Made by a program: the position numbers and the translations under genes. DNA of 64,000 nt from Enterovibrio norvegicus FF-33 (GTDB taxonomy: Bacteria > Pseudomonadota > Gammaproteobacteria > Enterobacterales > Vibrionaceae): contig NZ_AJYD02000038.1 in NCBI RefSeq assembly GCF_000286835.2, forward strand, positions 543,639-607,638, given 5' to 3'. The notes below the pieces were generated by a model. That model was given only the letters and a program-made list of their open reading frames with translations. It was not told the DNA's origin and did not search any database. Of this stretch, positions 28,861-38,689 are shown piece after piece. Every line of letters begins with the position of its first letter. Position 1 is the first letter of the stretch.

Positions 28861-29733
28861 TCATTCTTTCTCAGCAAACAGGTTGTCGAGCTGCTGTTCG
28901 TAATTGTGGTAACCGAGGTAGTGATACAACTCATCACGCGTCTGCATCGTGTCGACAACATTGCGTTGATGACCATCGGCTTTCACTTGCTGATAAACGT
29001 TAAGTGCCGCCTGATTCATGGCACGAAATGCTGAGAGCGGATACAGCACGAGATCAACCCCAACTTCGTCCAATTCACTGACCGAGAACAGAGGCGTTTG
29101 ACCAAATTCCGTAATGTTTGCCAGCACAGGGACGTTAAGCGCTTGCGTGAAAATCTTGTATTGTTCGAGGGTATTAATGGCTTCTGGGAAAATCATGTCC
29201 GCACCGGCTTCAACACAAGCTTGAGCACGTTCCAAGGCAGAGTCTAACCCCTCAACCGCCAGTGCATCGGTACGCGCCATGATGACGAAATGCGGGTCCG
29301 TTCTTGCATCTACTGCCGCTTTGACGCGGTCAATCATTTCAGCTTGGCTTACGATGGCTTTGTTGGGTCGATGCCCACAGCGTTTTTGTGAAACCTGATC
29401 TTCAAGATGCACCGCCGCCACACCCGCTCGTTCCATTTCACGCACCGTGCGAGCAATGCTGAATGCCCCCCCGAATCCAGTATCAATGTCCACCAGCAAT
29501 GGAAGGCGAGATGCATCCGTAATACGACGCGCGTCTTCGAGTACGTCGTTAAGCGTGGTGATCCCTAAGTCAGGCAAACCAAAAGAGGCGTTTGCGACAC
29601 CACCACCAGAAAGATAAATAGCTTGGTGTCCGGTTTGTTCTGCCAACATCGCGGTATACGCGTTGATCGTGCCCATCACTTGCAACGGTCTGCCGTTTAC
29701 GACTGCATCGCGGAATTTCTTCCCTGCGCTCAT
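28861..29733 (-). CDS. prpB: 2-Methylisocitrate lyase PrpB
   Basis: Cleaves 2-methylisocitrate to pyruvate and succinate. The 290-residue protein has the signature [10 protein letters not shown] (catalytic Cys119), the metal-binding DIDTGFGG loop and the IMARTDA segment of the isocitrate-lyase superfamily. Its ATG overlaps the regulator stop by 4 bases, so the two are cotranscribed. A GTGTCGACAA sequence occurs inside it at 28949-28958, identical in core to the upstream operators. Confidence 0.96.
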   Translation of the reverse strand: MSAGKKFRDAVVNGRPLQVMGTINAYTAMLAEQTGHQAIYLSGGGVANASFGLPDLGITTLNDVLEDARRITDASRLPLLVDIDTGFGGAFSIARTVREMERAGVAAVHLEDQVSQKRCGHRPNKAIVSQAEMIDRVKAAVDARTDPHFVIMARTDALAVEGLDSALERAQACVEAGADMIFPEAINTLEQYKIFTQALNVPVLANITEFGQTPLFSVSELDEVGVDLVLYPLSAFRAMNQAALNVYQQVKADGHQRNVVDTMQTRDELYHYLGYHNYEQQLDNLFAEKE

Positions 29734-30398
29734 GAGGCTTTCTCCCTGTCTGAATTTAGTTGCTGCGCTGCCAATTCGCCGCTTCGTCGGATATGTCTTC
29801 GCATCAGCATTTCCGCCAGTTCTGCATCCCTTTCTTCTAATGCATTTAAGATTTGAACATGCTCATTTAATGCGCGTTCTGGCCGGGATTGGGTTCGCGT
29901 TGATTGGGTACGATACATGCGCACCAAATGGTAAAGTTCATCGCATAACAAACTGATTAATTTATTGTTTCGGCTGGCTTGAATAATTCGATAATGAAAG
30001 TCAAAGTCGCCCTGTTGATGAAAATAGGTCGCGCCATCTACATCGTCGATGTGCTGTTGGTGGCGATGAAGAAGATGTTTCAACGCATCCAGTTCACGCG
30101 CAGTGATATGGGTACAGGCTTGTCGAATTGCCATGCCCTCTAATGCTTCTCGCACCGCGTAAATATCGGAAAGTTGTGCCGCACTTATCGCAACCACTCG
30201 TGCGCCAACATGAGGAATGCGCTCGACTAAGCCCATGGCTTCCAAACGCATCATGGCTTCTCGTAAAGGCCCACGACTCACGCCAAGCTCACGAGATAAT
30301 TCTGGTTCCGAAATCTTGCTTCCCGACGCAAATTTTCCGCTGACAATGGCTTCAATTAGCCATTCCGTCATCCCTTCTGATTTGGTGACATCCTTCAT
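29730..30398 (-). CDS. GntR-family (FCD) regulator of the prp operon
   Basis: A 222-residue FadR-subfamily repressor: N-terminal winged helix (about 5-70, with the [20 protein letters not shown] recognition segment) and a C-terminal all-helical FCD domain (about 85-210; metal-site residues include D and H in DFDFHYRI and the NEHVQIL and RRHIRRSG helices). It is the first gene of the prp transcript and autoregulation is likely. The ligand is probably 2-methylcitrate or a relative, by analogy with other prp-linked FCD proteins. This differs from the sigma-54 activator PrpR of enterobacteria. Confidence 0.9.
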   Translation of the reverse strand: MKDVTKSEGMTEWLIEAIVSGKFASGSKISEPELSRELGVSRGPLREAMMRLEAMGLVERIPHVGARVVAISAAQLSDIYAVREALEGMAIRQACTHITARELDALKHLLHRHQQHIDDVDGATYFHQQGDFDFHYRIIQASRNNKLISLLCDELYHLVRMYRTQSTRTQSRPERALNEHVQILNALEERDAELAEMLMRRHIRRSGELAAQQLNSDREKAS

Positions 30399-30413
30399 TG
30401 TGCAATTCCTTTG

Positions 30414-30423
30414 GTGTCGACAA
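30414..30423. promoter_or_regulatory. TGTCGACA operator 1 (prp)
   Basis: GTGTCGACAA, core palindrome TGTCGACA, 15 bases upstream of the gntR start. FCD-type GntR proteins often bind TTGTCGACAA-like sites. Position between promoter and start suggests autorepression. Confidence 0.7.
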
Positions 30424-30457
30424 TGGGTTTAATAAGTTGCTCGCATAACACCACACA

Positions 30458-30467
30458 TTGTCGACAA
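30458..30467. promoter_or_regulatory. TGTCGACA operator 2 (prp)
   Basis: TTGTCGACAA, a perfect 10-base palindrome, centred 44 bases from operator 1. Confidence 0.75.
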
Positions 30468-30520
30468 CATTTCTCTATGGGTTAATTATTAACCGCAAAT
30501 TGTGCATTTTTCAACCCAAA

Positions 30521-30530
30521 CTGTCGACAA
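30521..30530. promoter_or_regulatory. TGTCGACA operator 3 (prp)
   Basis: CTGTCGACAA, centred 63 bases from operator 2, about six helical turns, which would allow looping between bound dimers. Confidence 0.65.
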
Positions 30531-30800
30531 TCCTCATTAGACATTGGTCTAGCATACGGTATTGCCCGCCAAACATTCACTGCACAGATTTCATGAATTC
30601 ACTGAATATGTGTCAGTTAAAATTGTGAGTCACTACCAAGAGAGAAAAGCTTTTCATCACAGATACTGACTAGAGATCTAACTCTGACGAAAACAGCCGT
30701 GTCTCAAAACTGCAACTCCACTACTTTATTTAGTACGCAATTTAAGTTGCGTTAATTACAAATAGATCAATAGCCAGTTAATTTTTTCGAGGTAATTCCA

Positions 30801-33800
30801 ATGGATGTGACACGCAAGAGCAAAGGCTTCACGCTGTCGGCAGTCGCCGTCGCGTGTATGTTTGCTTTCAACGCGCAAGCAGCAACTGATTGCTCAACAA
30901 TTCAAGAATGGAAAGGCGACGTTGCTTATGGCGGTGGCTCTACTGTTCAGCAAGATAACAAAGTCTACACGGCCAACTGGTGGACAATGGGTAACGACCC
31001 CATAACGTCATCTGGCTCTTACAAAGAATGGAAAGAAATTGATCAGTGCGATACTGGCGGTTCAGTGACTCCACCAGAAAACCAAGCACCTACCACATCG
31101 CTGGTTTCTCCGACTGCAACCGATAAGATCACTAGCGGTGACGTGGTCGCGCTAAGTGCTGCCGCAGCAGATACTGATGGCTCTGTTACTAAAGTCGAAT
31201 TCTTCGTTGATGGCGCGTCAGTCGGTTCAGACACTTCTTCTCCCTACTCTGTAAACTGGACTGCCGCTGAAGGTGCCCACACGATCACGGTTAAAGCAAC
31301 CGATGATAAAGGTGCCATCACTGAATCAACAACGCTCAGCGTGACTGTCGACGCAGGCACTGTTGATCCTGGCAATGAAGCACCAACTGTTTCAGTTGCA
31401 ACGTCAGCAACAGCCGTTGACCAAGGTGCCGTCGTCACACTAACAGCGGATGCCGCCGATGCAGATGGCACAATCGCGAAAGTTGATTTCTACGTCGCCG
31501 GCCAATTGAAAGGTTCGGCTGATACGGCACCGTACACGTTTGATTGGATGACAGACAAAGCCGGTTCAGTTTCTGTCTATGCAAAAGCGACAGATGACAA
31601 AGGCGCATCAACCGATTCTGCTCTAATTAGCGTCAGCGTTACTGGCACGCCAACCGTTTCAAACTGTCGCCCTGAAGGTCTCTATCAAACAGCGGGACTT
31701 AACGTTCCTTACTGTACGATTTATGACGCAGATGGCCGTGAAGATATGGGTGTCGACCACCCTCGTCGAATTATTGGTTACTTCACAAGCTGGCGTTCGG
31801 GTGATGACCCGCAAGCCTCTTACCTGGTTAACGATATTCCATGGGAACAACTCACCCATATCAACTATGCGTTCGTGAGCATTGGCTCCGACGGCAACGT
31901 GAATATTGGTGATGTTAACGACCCAACAAACGCCGCTGTTGGTAAAGAATGGCCTGGCGTTGAAATAGATCCTACACTCGGCTTCAAAGGCCACTTCGGT
32001 GCACTCGCTACTTACAAGAAAAAACATGACGTTAAAACACTGATCTCAATCGGTGGTTGGGCGGAAACAGGCGGTCACTTTGGCACAGACGGTAATCGTG
32101 TCGCAGACGGCGGTTTCTACACCATGACCACCAATGCTGACGGTTCTATCAACCATGCAGGCATCGAAAAATTCGCTACCTCAGCCGTTGAAATGATCCG
32201 TAAGTACAAATTTGACGGTGTGGATATCGATTACGAATACCCAACCTCTATGGCAGGTGCGGGCAACCCAGATGACAAAAACTTCATGGAGCCGCGTCGT
32301 GCGTATCTATGGGCGTCTTATCAAGAGCTGATGCGCGTACTGCGTGAGAAACTCGATCAGGCATCGGTTGATGACAATTTTCACTACATGTTGACCATTG
32401 CGTCGCCGTCATCAGGTTACTTGCTGCGTGGCATGGAAACCTTCGATGTCACTAAGTACCTCGATTACGTCAACATCATGTCTTACGACTTGCATGGTGC
32501 TTGGAATGACCACGTTGGTCACAACTCAGCATTGTACGATACAGGTAAAGATTCAGAACTCGCTGCATGGAATGTCTATGGCACTAGCCAGTATGGCGGC
32601 ATGGGCTATCTGAACACTGACTGGGCATACCACTACTTCCGTGGTTCTATGCCTGCTGGTCGTATCAACATTGGTGTGCCGTATTACACCCGTGGTTGGC
32701 AAGATGTCGCCGGTGGCGAGAATGGTCTGTGGGGCAAAGCCGCCCTTCCAAACCAAGCTGAGTGTTTAGCGGGCACAGGTGAAGGCGAGAAGAACAATTG
32801 TGGTAACGGCGCTGTGGGTATCGACAACATGTGGCACGATACCGATCCTAAAGGCAACGAAATGGGTGCAGGCTCCAACCCAATGTGGCACGCAAAGAAC
32901 CTTGAAAACGGTATCTTTGGTTCGTACGCGACCGCATATAAGCTTGACCCCGCGAACGACCCACAGGACGTATTGACAGGCACCTACGAGCGTAACTACG
33001 ACAGCGTTGCAGTTGCACCTTGGTTATGGAACGCAGAGAAGAAAGTCTTCCTGTCTACCGAAGATGAAGCGTCTGTCAGCGTGAAATCTGACTACATCAT
33101 CGACAAAGGTATCGGCGGCGTAATGTTCTGGGAATTAGCAGGTGACTATAACTGCTACCTGTTCGACGCAAACGGTAACCGTACAACGAACGTCGATGAC
33201 ACGGAAAATGCATGTAAGACGGGCAACGGTGAATTCCACATGGGTAACACTATGACCAAAGCGATCTACGACAAGTTCGCGGCGGCCACCCCATACGGTA
33301 ACAAGCTGTCTGATAACCCAATGCCATTGGAAGCTGTGGATATCACTGTTTCAATCGGTGGTTTCAAAGTAGGCGATCAGAATTACCCAATCAACCCTAA
33401 GATCACCTTCACCAACAACACTGGCACTGATTTGCCGGGCGGAACGGAATTCCAATTCGACATTCCAACCTCTTCGCCGGACAACGCAAAAGATCAGTCT
33501 GGTGGCGGTCTGAAAGTGATTGTTTCAGGTCACACCAAGTCTAACAACATTGGTGGCCTTGAGGGTAACATGCACCGCGCTGCGTTCTCGCTACCAGCAT
33601 GGAAAGCACTGCCAGCAGGTGATAGCTATGAATTGGATATGGTTTACTACCTGCCAATCTCTGGTCCCGCTAACTACACCGTTAACATCAACGGTGTCGA
33701 TTACGCGTTCGCGTTTGAGTACAGTGATTTGCCTTTGGCTGACCTGTCCGGTTCTACCGGTCCAACAGATCCAGGCAACCCAGACCCAGGCACTTGTGAT

Positions 33801-33971
33801 ACGACGGGTCTGAGTGTTTACCCAGACTTACCACAAACTGACTGGCAGGGTAATCCAAGCCATGCTAACACGGGTGACAAGGTCGTTAATGACGGCAAAG
33901 TCTATCAAGCCAACTGGTGGACAGCGTCCGTACCAGGAAGCGACGGTAGCTGGTCTAAAGTGTGTGGCTAA
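30801..33971 (+). CDS. Secreted multidomain GH18 chitinase
   Basis: A 1056-residue exported chitinase. Order: signal peptide (1-27, NAQAA end); a CBM5/12 chitin-binding domain (about 28-78, [19 protein letters not shown]); two Ig-like domains of the '[24 protein letters not shown]' type (about 90-190 and 195-290); GH18 catalytic barrel (about 320-800) with the DxxDxDxE motif [11 protein letters not shown] and proton donor Glu479; a beta-rich C-terminal chitinase domain (about 845-985); a second CBM5/12 (about 1000-1056, [17 protein letters not shown]). The two terminal binding domains resemble each other closely around the Trp-Trp pair. Single-gene unit with its own terminator. Confidence 0.96.
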   Translation: MDVTRKSKGFTLSAVAVACMFAFNAQAATDCSTIQEWKGDVAYGGGSTVQQDNKVYTANWWTMGNDPITSSGSYKEWKEIDQCDTGGSVTPPENQAPTTSLVSPTATDKITSGDVVALSAAAADTDGSVTKVEFFVDGASVGSDTSSPYSVNWTAAEGAHTITVKATDDKGAITESTTLSVTVDAGTVDPGNEAPTVSVATSATAVDQGAVVTLTADAADADGTIAKVDFYVAGQLKGSADTAPYTFDWMTDKAGSVSVYAKATDDKGASTDSALISVSVTGTPTVSNCRPEGLYQTAGLNVPYCTIYDADGREDMGVDHPRRIIGYFTSWRSGDDPQASYLVNDIPWEQLTHINYAFVSIGSDGNVNIGDVNDPTNAAVGKEWPGVEIDPTLGFKGHFGALATYKKKHDVKTLISIGGWAETGGHFGTDGNRVADGGFYTMTTNADGSINHAGIEKFATSAVEMIRKYKFDGVDIDYEYPTSMAGAGNPDDKNFMEPRRAYLWASYQELMRVLREKLDQASVDDNFHYMLTIASPSSGYLLRGMETFDVTKYLDYVNIMSYDLHGAWNDHVGHNSALYDTGKDSELAAWNVYGTSQYGGMGYLNTDWAYHYFRGSMPAGRINIGVPYYTRGWQDVAGGENGLWGKAALPNQAECLAGTGEGEKNNCGNGAVGIDNMWHDTDPKGNEMGAGSNPMWHAKNLENGIFGSYATAYKLDPANDPQDVLTGTYERNYDSVAVAPWLWNAEKKVFLSTEDEASVSVKSDYIIDKGIGGVMFWELAGDYNCYLFDANGNRTTNVDDTENACKTGNGEFHMGNTMTKAIYDKFAAATPYGNKLSDNPMPLEAVDITVSIGGFKVGDQNYPINPKITFTNNTGTDLPGGTEFQFDIPTSSPDNAKDQSGGGLKVIVSGHTKSNNIGGLEGNMHRAAFSLPAWKALPAGDSYELDMVYYLPISGPANYTVNINGVDYAFAFEYSDLPLADLSGSTGPTDPGNPDPGTCDTTGLSVYPDLPQTDWQGNPSHANTGDKVVNDGKVYQANWWTASVPGSDGSWSKVCG

Positions 33972-34007
33972 CGCCAATAGCGCCAGATAACGTTTTAATC
34001 TAACCAG

Positions 34008-34034
34008 AGCCGGCTGAAATTAGCCGGCTTTTTT
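34008..34034. terminator. Terminator of the chitinase gene
   Basis: AGCCGGCT / AGCCGGCT stem with 6-base loop and six Ts, 36 bases after the stop. Its tail overlaps the stop codon of the convergent DUF4157 gene. Confidence 0.9.
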
Positions 34035-35646
34035 AGAACAGCCTGATTCCCACGCTAAACATCAAACGATGCAGTTCTGGATCGTTATTCACCAGATCTT
34101 TGACCAGATTGTATTCCACCCCAACAAACGCTAACTCATCGATACTAAAGCGCAGTCCCGCACTGCCCATCACGCCGGCTCCAAATTTATCTTGCCCTGC
34201 GGTTGGATTGAGATCGCCGATAGTCGCGCCTGTTTCGAGATACAACTCAGGCAACCAGACTTTTTGAGCGTTTAGCTCCAAACCAAACCCCGCAGATCCC
34301 GCTTTGACTGGGCGGCTTATCTCTGCTCGCCCCATGCCATATAAACGCAGCTTAGTGCCAAGTAGCGAATAAAACTGATGACGGTATTTTAAATCTAACC
34401 CAACAGCTCCCTGTCCTGCTTGACCAGCCGCAGAGGTCGCACCTGTCGTGCTAATCCCAAGGACGAATGCGTTGGTTTTCATCCACGACGCGAGTGCATT
34501 CGGGCTTTCCCATATCAAACCAAAACCACCCGCACTCCCTTGACCCGCTGCCGCCAGAGCCTGCTTCACGAATTCAGTGCATTGCAACCCAAACAGGTTG
34601 TATTTAGGGCGGTCATTACACGTTTTCACTGCAAACTTATACGCCGCATTAAACTGCTCCGCGGTAAGTTCAAACGACTGTCTCGTCGGGTTGTTTTTGT
34701 TGTGTTGGGTTTTATCAGGGTGATGTACACAGCCATCAACGTCAGCGCGGGTATCGTCAGCATCGAAACCTTCCTTAGGCCAAAAGCCGTACGTCCATAA
34801 ATTGCCTTTGTCATCTTGCAAGCGTATCCATGAATGCCCGACTTTATGCGTTGCCGGTAACAACAAAAATGGCCCTTCTTTATCAGCAAAGACGGTGATG
34901 GAAAACTTGCCTGTTTCAGTCGTATTCCCGTCTTTTTTTGAACACTCGTTCGCGCAATCCGCTTCACTTAAAAACTGCGTAGCAGAACGTCCCGCTTTGG
35001 ACTGCTGTAATACATGCGTTAATTCGTGTGCGAGCACCTTTTGACCCGACACAGAATGAGGCTGATATTGTCCTCGATTGAAGACGATGTTATTCCCGAG
35101 GGTATAAGCACGAGCACGCAAACTAGACGCCGAGTCTGCGGCATTCGCATCGTTATGAACACGCACATTGCTGAAGTCATAACCGAAGCGTTGTTCCATA
35201 TCCTGTCGAACATGAACAGAAAGTGGTTCGCCAGCACCAGGCACTCTGCTTTGCAAATGTGAAGGTATAGAAGGCCTAGATAGAGGCAGCGCTTTTCCCA
35301 ACGATGACGGCGTCGCACTTCCTCTTTTTTGACAGGCACTGCAAGAATTTCCTGAGGGACTTGAGGCAGGTTTATTCATCACTTGATTGGCAACATCATC
35401 AGCTTCACGTTCTGCACCATCAGAACTAAGGCTGTCTTTGCTCATCATTTGAATCTTTATTGGCTCTGCCGCGTCTGCGTTCTTAATCGATAGCGGATGA
35501 TCCGTTTTGTCCTCATGCGCAGGTGTATTGCAGGCACACTGTTTAGATTTCCCCCCAATGGACACTCGTTGGTTCAAGCGAGATGCGAGGGAGAACCCCA
35601 CATCAGGCCTCATCGCAGTGGGTTCTTTCTGAGCAAAAGAAAACAT
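34033..35646 (-). CDS. DUF4157 (eCIS-core) protein with a His/Cys hydrolase-like segment and barrel-like C-terminus
   Basis: A 537-residue protein from ATG 35646, chosen because aggagg lies 6 bases upstream; the longer frame adds 12 residues without one. Parts: a Cys-rich N-terminal region (CACN, later SCSACQKR); the EREADDVANQVM motif (79-90) that precedes DUF4157; the DUF4157/eCIS-core domain (about 140-216) with VRVHNDANAADSASSLRARA and a zincin-like HELTH (207-211); a segment with GHSWIRL (His271) and LQCTEFVKQAL (Cys356), resembling permuted NlpC/P60-like papain folds; and about 130 C-terminal residues of alternating polar/aromatic strands ending IRLF, like an outer-membrane barrel. DUF4157 proteins are often cargo of extracellular contractile injection systems, but no such genes are adjacent. 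The hydrolase and barrel readings are inference. Confidence 0.75.
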   Translation of the reverse strand: MFSFAQKEPTAMRPDVGFSLASRLNQRVSIGGKSKQCACNTPAHEDKTDHPLSIKNADAAEPIKIQMMSKDSLSSDGAEREADDVANQVMNKPASSPSGNSCSACQKRGSATPSSLGKALPLSRPSIPSHLQSRVPGAGEPLSVHVRQDMEQRFGYDFSNVRVHNDANAADSASSLRARAYTLGNNIVFNRGQYQPHSVSGQKVLAHELTHVLQQSKAGRSATQFLSEADCANECSKKDGNTTETGKFSITVFADKEGPFLLLPATHKVGHSWIRLQDDKGNLWTYGFWPKEGFDADDTRADVDGCVHHPDKTQHNKNNPTRQSFELTAEQFNAAYKFAVKTCNDRPKYNLFGLQCTEFVKQALAAAGQGSAGGFGLIWESPNALASWMKTNAFVLGISTTGATSAAGQAGQGAVGLDLKYRHQFYSLLGTKLRLYGMGRAEISRPVKAGSAGFGLELNAQKVWLPELYLETGATIGDLNPTAGQDKFGAGVMGSAGLRFSIDELAFVGVEYNLVKDLVNNDPELHRLMFSVGIRLF

Positions 35647-35938
35647 CCATCGCCTCCTGATGACAGGCTGTAAGTATCTCAACCGTCTAAATTTGGGTTA
35701 ACTCTAGTTGATGTGTCCTCCACTGCACTGCATACGTGAAAGAAGTCATACATTCTTTACAAGGCTATAAAAAAACCTGACAACAGAGAGGCGACGACCA
35801 CTTAAGGTAATTGAATCTAAAACTGAATGATTTTTCATACAAATAGAGTGCTATTCTTCCCCGCAGAGTCGTATCATGTGGTCAACTTCTGCCGATAACT
35901 TCCTATCGCCGATCATTACTCTGTATTCCGAAGGTTTC

Positions 35939-37768
35939 ATGATTTACAAACTCTTTGAGCGTGTCACTAGGGCATTTCCCCCTGAACAACCAGAGCAGCC
36001 ACCCAATACTTTGCTCGCCTTTTGCCGTCACTACACCAAGGGCTTTGAAAGGCCATTGGTCGCAATGTCGTTTCTGACCGCGCTAATCGCGATTGCAGAA
36101 GTCTCTCTATTTGGTTTCATGGGCAAACTGGTTGACTGGCTGACCCACCAAGACAAAGCGACGTTTCTCGCACACGAAGGCAATACGCTGATCTGGATGG
36201 GTGTATTGGTCCTTATTGTTATGCCCCTGCTGGTCTCCTTACACTCCCTTGTTTTACACCAGTCGTTGCTTGGCAATTACCCCATGTCTATCCGCTGGCT
36301 GGCACACCGCTATTTACTTAAACAGAGTATCGGGTTTTACCAAAATGACTTCGCAGGACGCATTGCCACTAAAGTGATGCAAACCGCCTTGTCGATACGT
36401 GAAACCGTGATGAAATTACTGGATGTCGCGGTTTATATCGCGGTGTATTTCACCACCATGCTCGTCATGGTGGGGCAAGCAGACATTCGCTTGATGATCC
36501 CGCTTATCATCTGGCTCATGGCGTATATCTGTATTCAGATGTACTTCGTGCCACGATTGAAAGCCGTTTCGACAGAACAGGCCGACGCGCGCTCGCTCAT
36601 GACCGGACGCATTGTTGACAGCTACACCAACATTGCCACCGTGAAACTCTTCTCACACACAGACAGAGAAACCGCGTACGCAGAAGAAGGCATGGATACC
36701 TTCCTTGATACCGTTCATCGCCAAATGCGCTTAGCGACAGGCTTCAATATCGCCGTTGAAATCATTAACTATGCCTTGGTTTTCGCCATCAGTGCGATTT
36801 CAATATGGCTATGGCTTGATTCAGCCATCTCCATAGGTGCCATCGCTATCGCTGTCAGTCTTGCGCTGCGAATCAATGGCATGTCCAAGTGGATCATGTG
36901 GGAGATCGGCGCGCTGTTCGAGAACATAGGGACAGTGGTTGATGGCATGGCCACATTGGCGAAGCCTGTAGAAGTTACTGATGCACCAAATGCACCCGTA
37001 CTGACAGTGCCGAACGGTGAGATTTCATTCAGTGATGTCAGCTTCCACTATGGTGAAGGCAAAGGCGTGATTGAGAAGCTGAACCTCACCATCAAGCCGG
37101 GTGAAAAAGTCGGTCTGGTCGGGCGCTCTGGTGCGGGCAAGTCAACCATGGTGAACCTGCTGATGCGTTTTCATGATGTCGAAGGCGGTAAAATCAAAAT
37201 CGACGGTCAGACTATCTCCGCGGTCACACAAGATTCATTACGCGCGAACATTGGCATGGTGACACAAGACACCTCGCTGCTGCATCGCTCGATTAGAGAC
37301 AACATCTTGTACGGCAACCCCGATGCAAGTGAAGAAGCCATGTTGGATGCGAGTAAAAAAGCGCAAGCGCATGATTTCATCAAACAGCTTAGCGACACAC
37401 ACGGTAACCATGGCTATGACTCTCAAGTTGGCGAGCGCGGTGTGAAACTGTCGGGCGGTCAACGTCAACGCGTGGCGATTTCTCGTGTATTGTTAAAAGA
37501 CGCGCCTATTTTGATTTTGGACGAAGCCACTTCCGCATTGGATTCCGAAGTTGAAGCCGCGATTCAAGAAAGCCTCTATGAACTGATGCAAGGCAAAACC
37601 GTGATTGCGATTGCTCACCGATTGTCGACGATTGCAGCGATGGACCGACTCATCGTGCTCGATAACGGTGAAATTGCCGAAGAAGGGACGCACCAAGAAT
37701 TGATTGCCAGCGGCGGGATTTACGCACAGCTTTGGCGACATCAAACGGGTGGGTTTATTGGCGATTAA
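35939..37768 (+). CDS. ABC exporter, fused membrane and ATPase domains
   Basis: A half-transporter of about 609 residues: six predicted membrane helices (about 45-330) followed by an ATPase domain with Walker A GRSGAGKST, signature LSGGQRQRVAISRVL, Walker B ILILDEATSALD and the switch His in AIAHRLSTIA. It belongs to the MsbA/multidrug exporter class and acts as a dimer; the substrate cannot be told. The start at 35939 (MIYKLFERV) is preferred over an ATG 63 bases upstream because gaagg precedes it and homologues of this class start near there. Single gene with a strong terminator. Confidence 0.9.
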   Translation: MIYKLFERVTRAFPPEQPEQPPNTLLAFCRHYTKGFERPLVAMSFLTALIAIAEVSLFGFMGKLVDWLTHQDKATFLAHEGNTLIWMGVLVLIVMPLLVSLHSLVLHQSLLGNYPMSIRWLAHRYLLKQSIGFYQNDFAGRIATKVMQTALSIRETVMKLLDVAVYIAVYFTTMLVMVGQADIRLMIPLIIWLMAYICIQMYFVPRLKAVSTEQADARSLMTGRIVDSYTNIATVKLFSHTDRETAYAEEGMDTFLDTVHRQMRLATGFNIAVEIINYALVFAISAISIWLWLDSAISIGAIAIAVSLALRINGMSKWIMWEIGALFENIGTVVDGMATLAKPVEVTDAPNAPVLTVPNGEISFSDVSFHYGEGKGVIEKLNLTIKPGEKVGLVGRSGAGKSTMVNLLMRFHDVEGGKIKIDGQTISAVTQDSLRANIGMVTQDTSLLHRSIRDNILYGNPDASEEAMLDASKKAQAHDFIKQLSDTHGNHGYDSQVGERGVKLSGGQRQRVAISRVLLKDAPILILDEATSALDSEVEAAIQESLYELMQGKTVIAIAHRLSTIAAMDRLIVLDNGEIAEEGTHQELIASGGIYAQLWRHQTGGFIGD

Positions 37769-37798
37769 TCTTTGCCAATCTCCAATAACAACCAAGAT

Positions 37799-37828
37799 AA
37801 CGGGTGCGAATCGCACCCGTTTTTTTTA
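37799..37828 (+). terminator. Terminator of the ABC exporter gene
   Basis: ACGGGTGCGA / TCGCACCCGT perfect stem followed by eight Ts. Confidence 0.93.
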
Positions 37829-37909
37829 ACTATCGCACACACGCTTTCGCATTTATGAGACTCCTCTCCTACCCTTAATTTGAAATCATACTGATTAAAG
37901 GAAGGACAC

Positions 37910-38161
37910 ATGTCATTGAGCAAGCTTGCCGCAAAATCTACATTTATCGCCCTACTCGCATTGGGTCTGAATGCATGTTCAGGCCATGACCCTGTCCCAG
38001 AAAGCGAATGCGGCAAAGTCGTTAGCCATGCGCAAAAAGTGCTTGGCGCGATGGCACCATCAGCGGGAGAATTAATGGGTCAGTGCAAGTCAGCGTCTGA
38101 CAGCGAGCGCGGATGTGTGCTTGCAGCCACCAAAAAAGGTCAACTGGCGCAGTGCCTATAG
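37910..38161 (+). CDS. Small lipoprotein
   Basis: An 83-residue protein with a lipoprotein signal (hydrophobic stretch then LGLNACSG; lipobox Cys at about residue 23). The mature part (about 60 residues) has five cysteines counting the lipid-anchored one, so disulfides are likely. Strong ribosome site (aaaggaagg). Not recognised as a named family. Confidence 0.75.
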   Translation: MSLSKLAAKSTFIALLALGLNACSGHDPVPESECGKVVSHAQKVLGAMAPSAGELMGQCKSASDSERGCVLAATKKGQLAQCL

Positions 38162-38210
38162 CGGTGAAATATATCGTATAATGGCCCCGTTATTTTAGCG
38201 GGAGCCATTT

Positions 38211-38468
38211 ATGCAACGTTCCACCCTCGTCGGCTTGAAAGTCGGCTTGATAGCCCTTTTTATCTTTGTCGCCATGATAGGCATGAGTACTAACGCGCCA
38301 GCGACAGAATGGCTAAAAGAAGCATTCCTTGGTATCAGTTTTGCGTTCGCATTTGGGCTAGGTGCGCCAGAAGCACTGGCTTACGCGTTGGGCGCCGTTG
38401 TCTTTGTTGCGGTCTTCTGTGCGGGTTACTTTGTTGGAAAAAAAGCCTCTGCGAAACTAGATAAATAA
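38211..38468 (+). CDS. Small two-helix membrane protein
   Basis: An 85-residue protein with hydrophobic segments at about residues 8-26 and 55-76, a short helix-prone middle (LKEAFLGISFAFAFG), and a basic C-terminal tail (GKKASAKLDK). Ribosome site agcgggag precedes the ATG. It lies 49 bases after the lipoprotein gene and may be cotranscribed. Function unknown. Confidence 0.7.
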   Translation: MQRSTLVGLKVGLIALFIFVAMIGMSTNAPATEWLKEAFLGISFAFAFGLGAPEALAYALGAVVFVAVFCAGYFVGKKASAKLDK

Positions 38469-38481
38469 CCAAGTCCACTCT

Positions 38482-38522
38482 AAAGCGAGCTGCGCAGATA
38501 CCCTTTGTGCTAGCTCGCTTTT
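38482..38522 (+). terminator. Terminator after the small membrane protein
   Basis: AAAGCGAGCT / AGCTCGCTTTT stem with a roughly 20-base loop. Confidence 0.65.
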
Positions 38523-38689
38523 GTCCCAATGCGGTTTATGGTGATCACTCTAAACCGTTTATGCCCCATTCCTTCTTAGAGTATTTGCCCCAAGCAAAGT
38601 TCTGACGCCCCGTTCGCATTAGGAAATATTATCCAAAACTGTCATTTCTAAAATTATTTAGTCACTCAAACAACCGATGGAGGTGGAGC

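Larger units (their letters stand above)
30399..30800. other. Divergent intergenic region, prp operon / chitinase
   Basis: About 400 AT-rich bases between the leftward prp operon and the rightward chitinase gene. The left half holds three TGTCGACA palindromes (listed separately). The right half has no obvious operator; the chitinase ribosome site is cgaggtaatt. No gene is seen. Confidence 0.6.

Noticed and set aside
38523..38689. Repeated GCCCC-containing stretches upstream of the recombinase as attachment repeats
   Set aside because: The shared part is only about 5-7 bases and has no matching copy on the other side of the gene or module.
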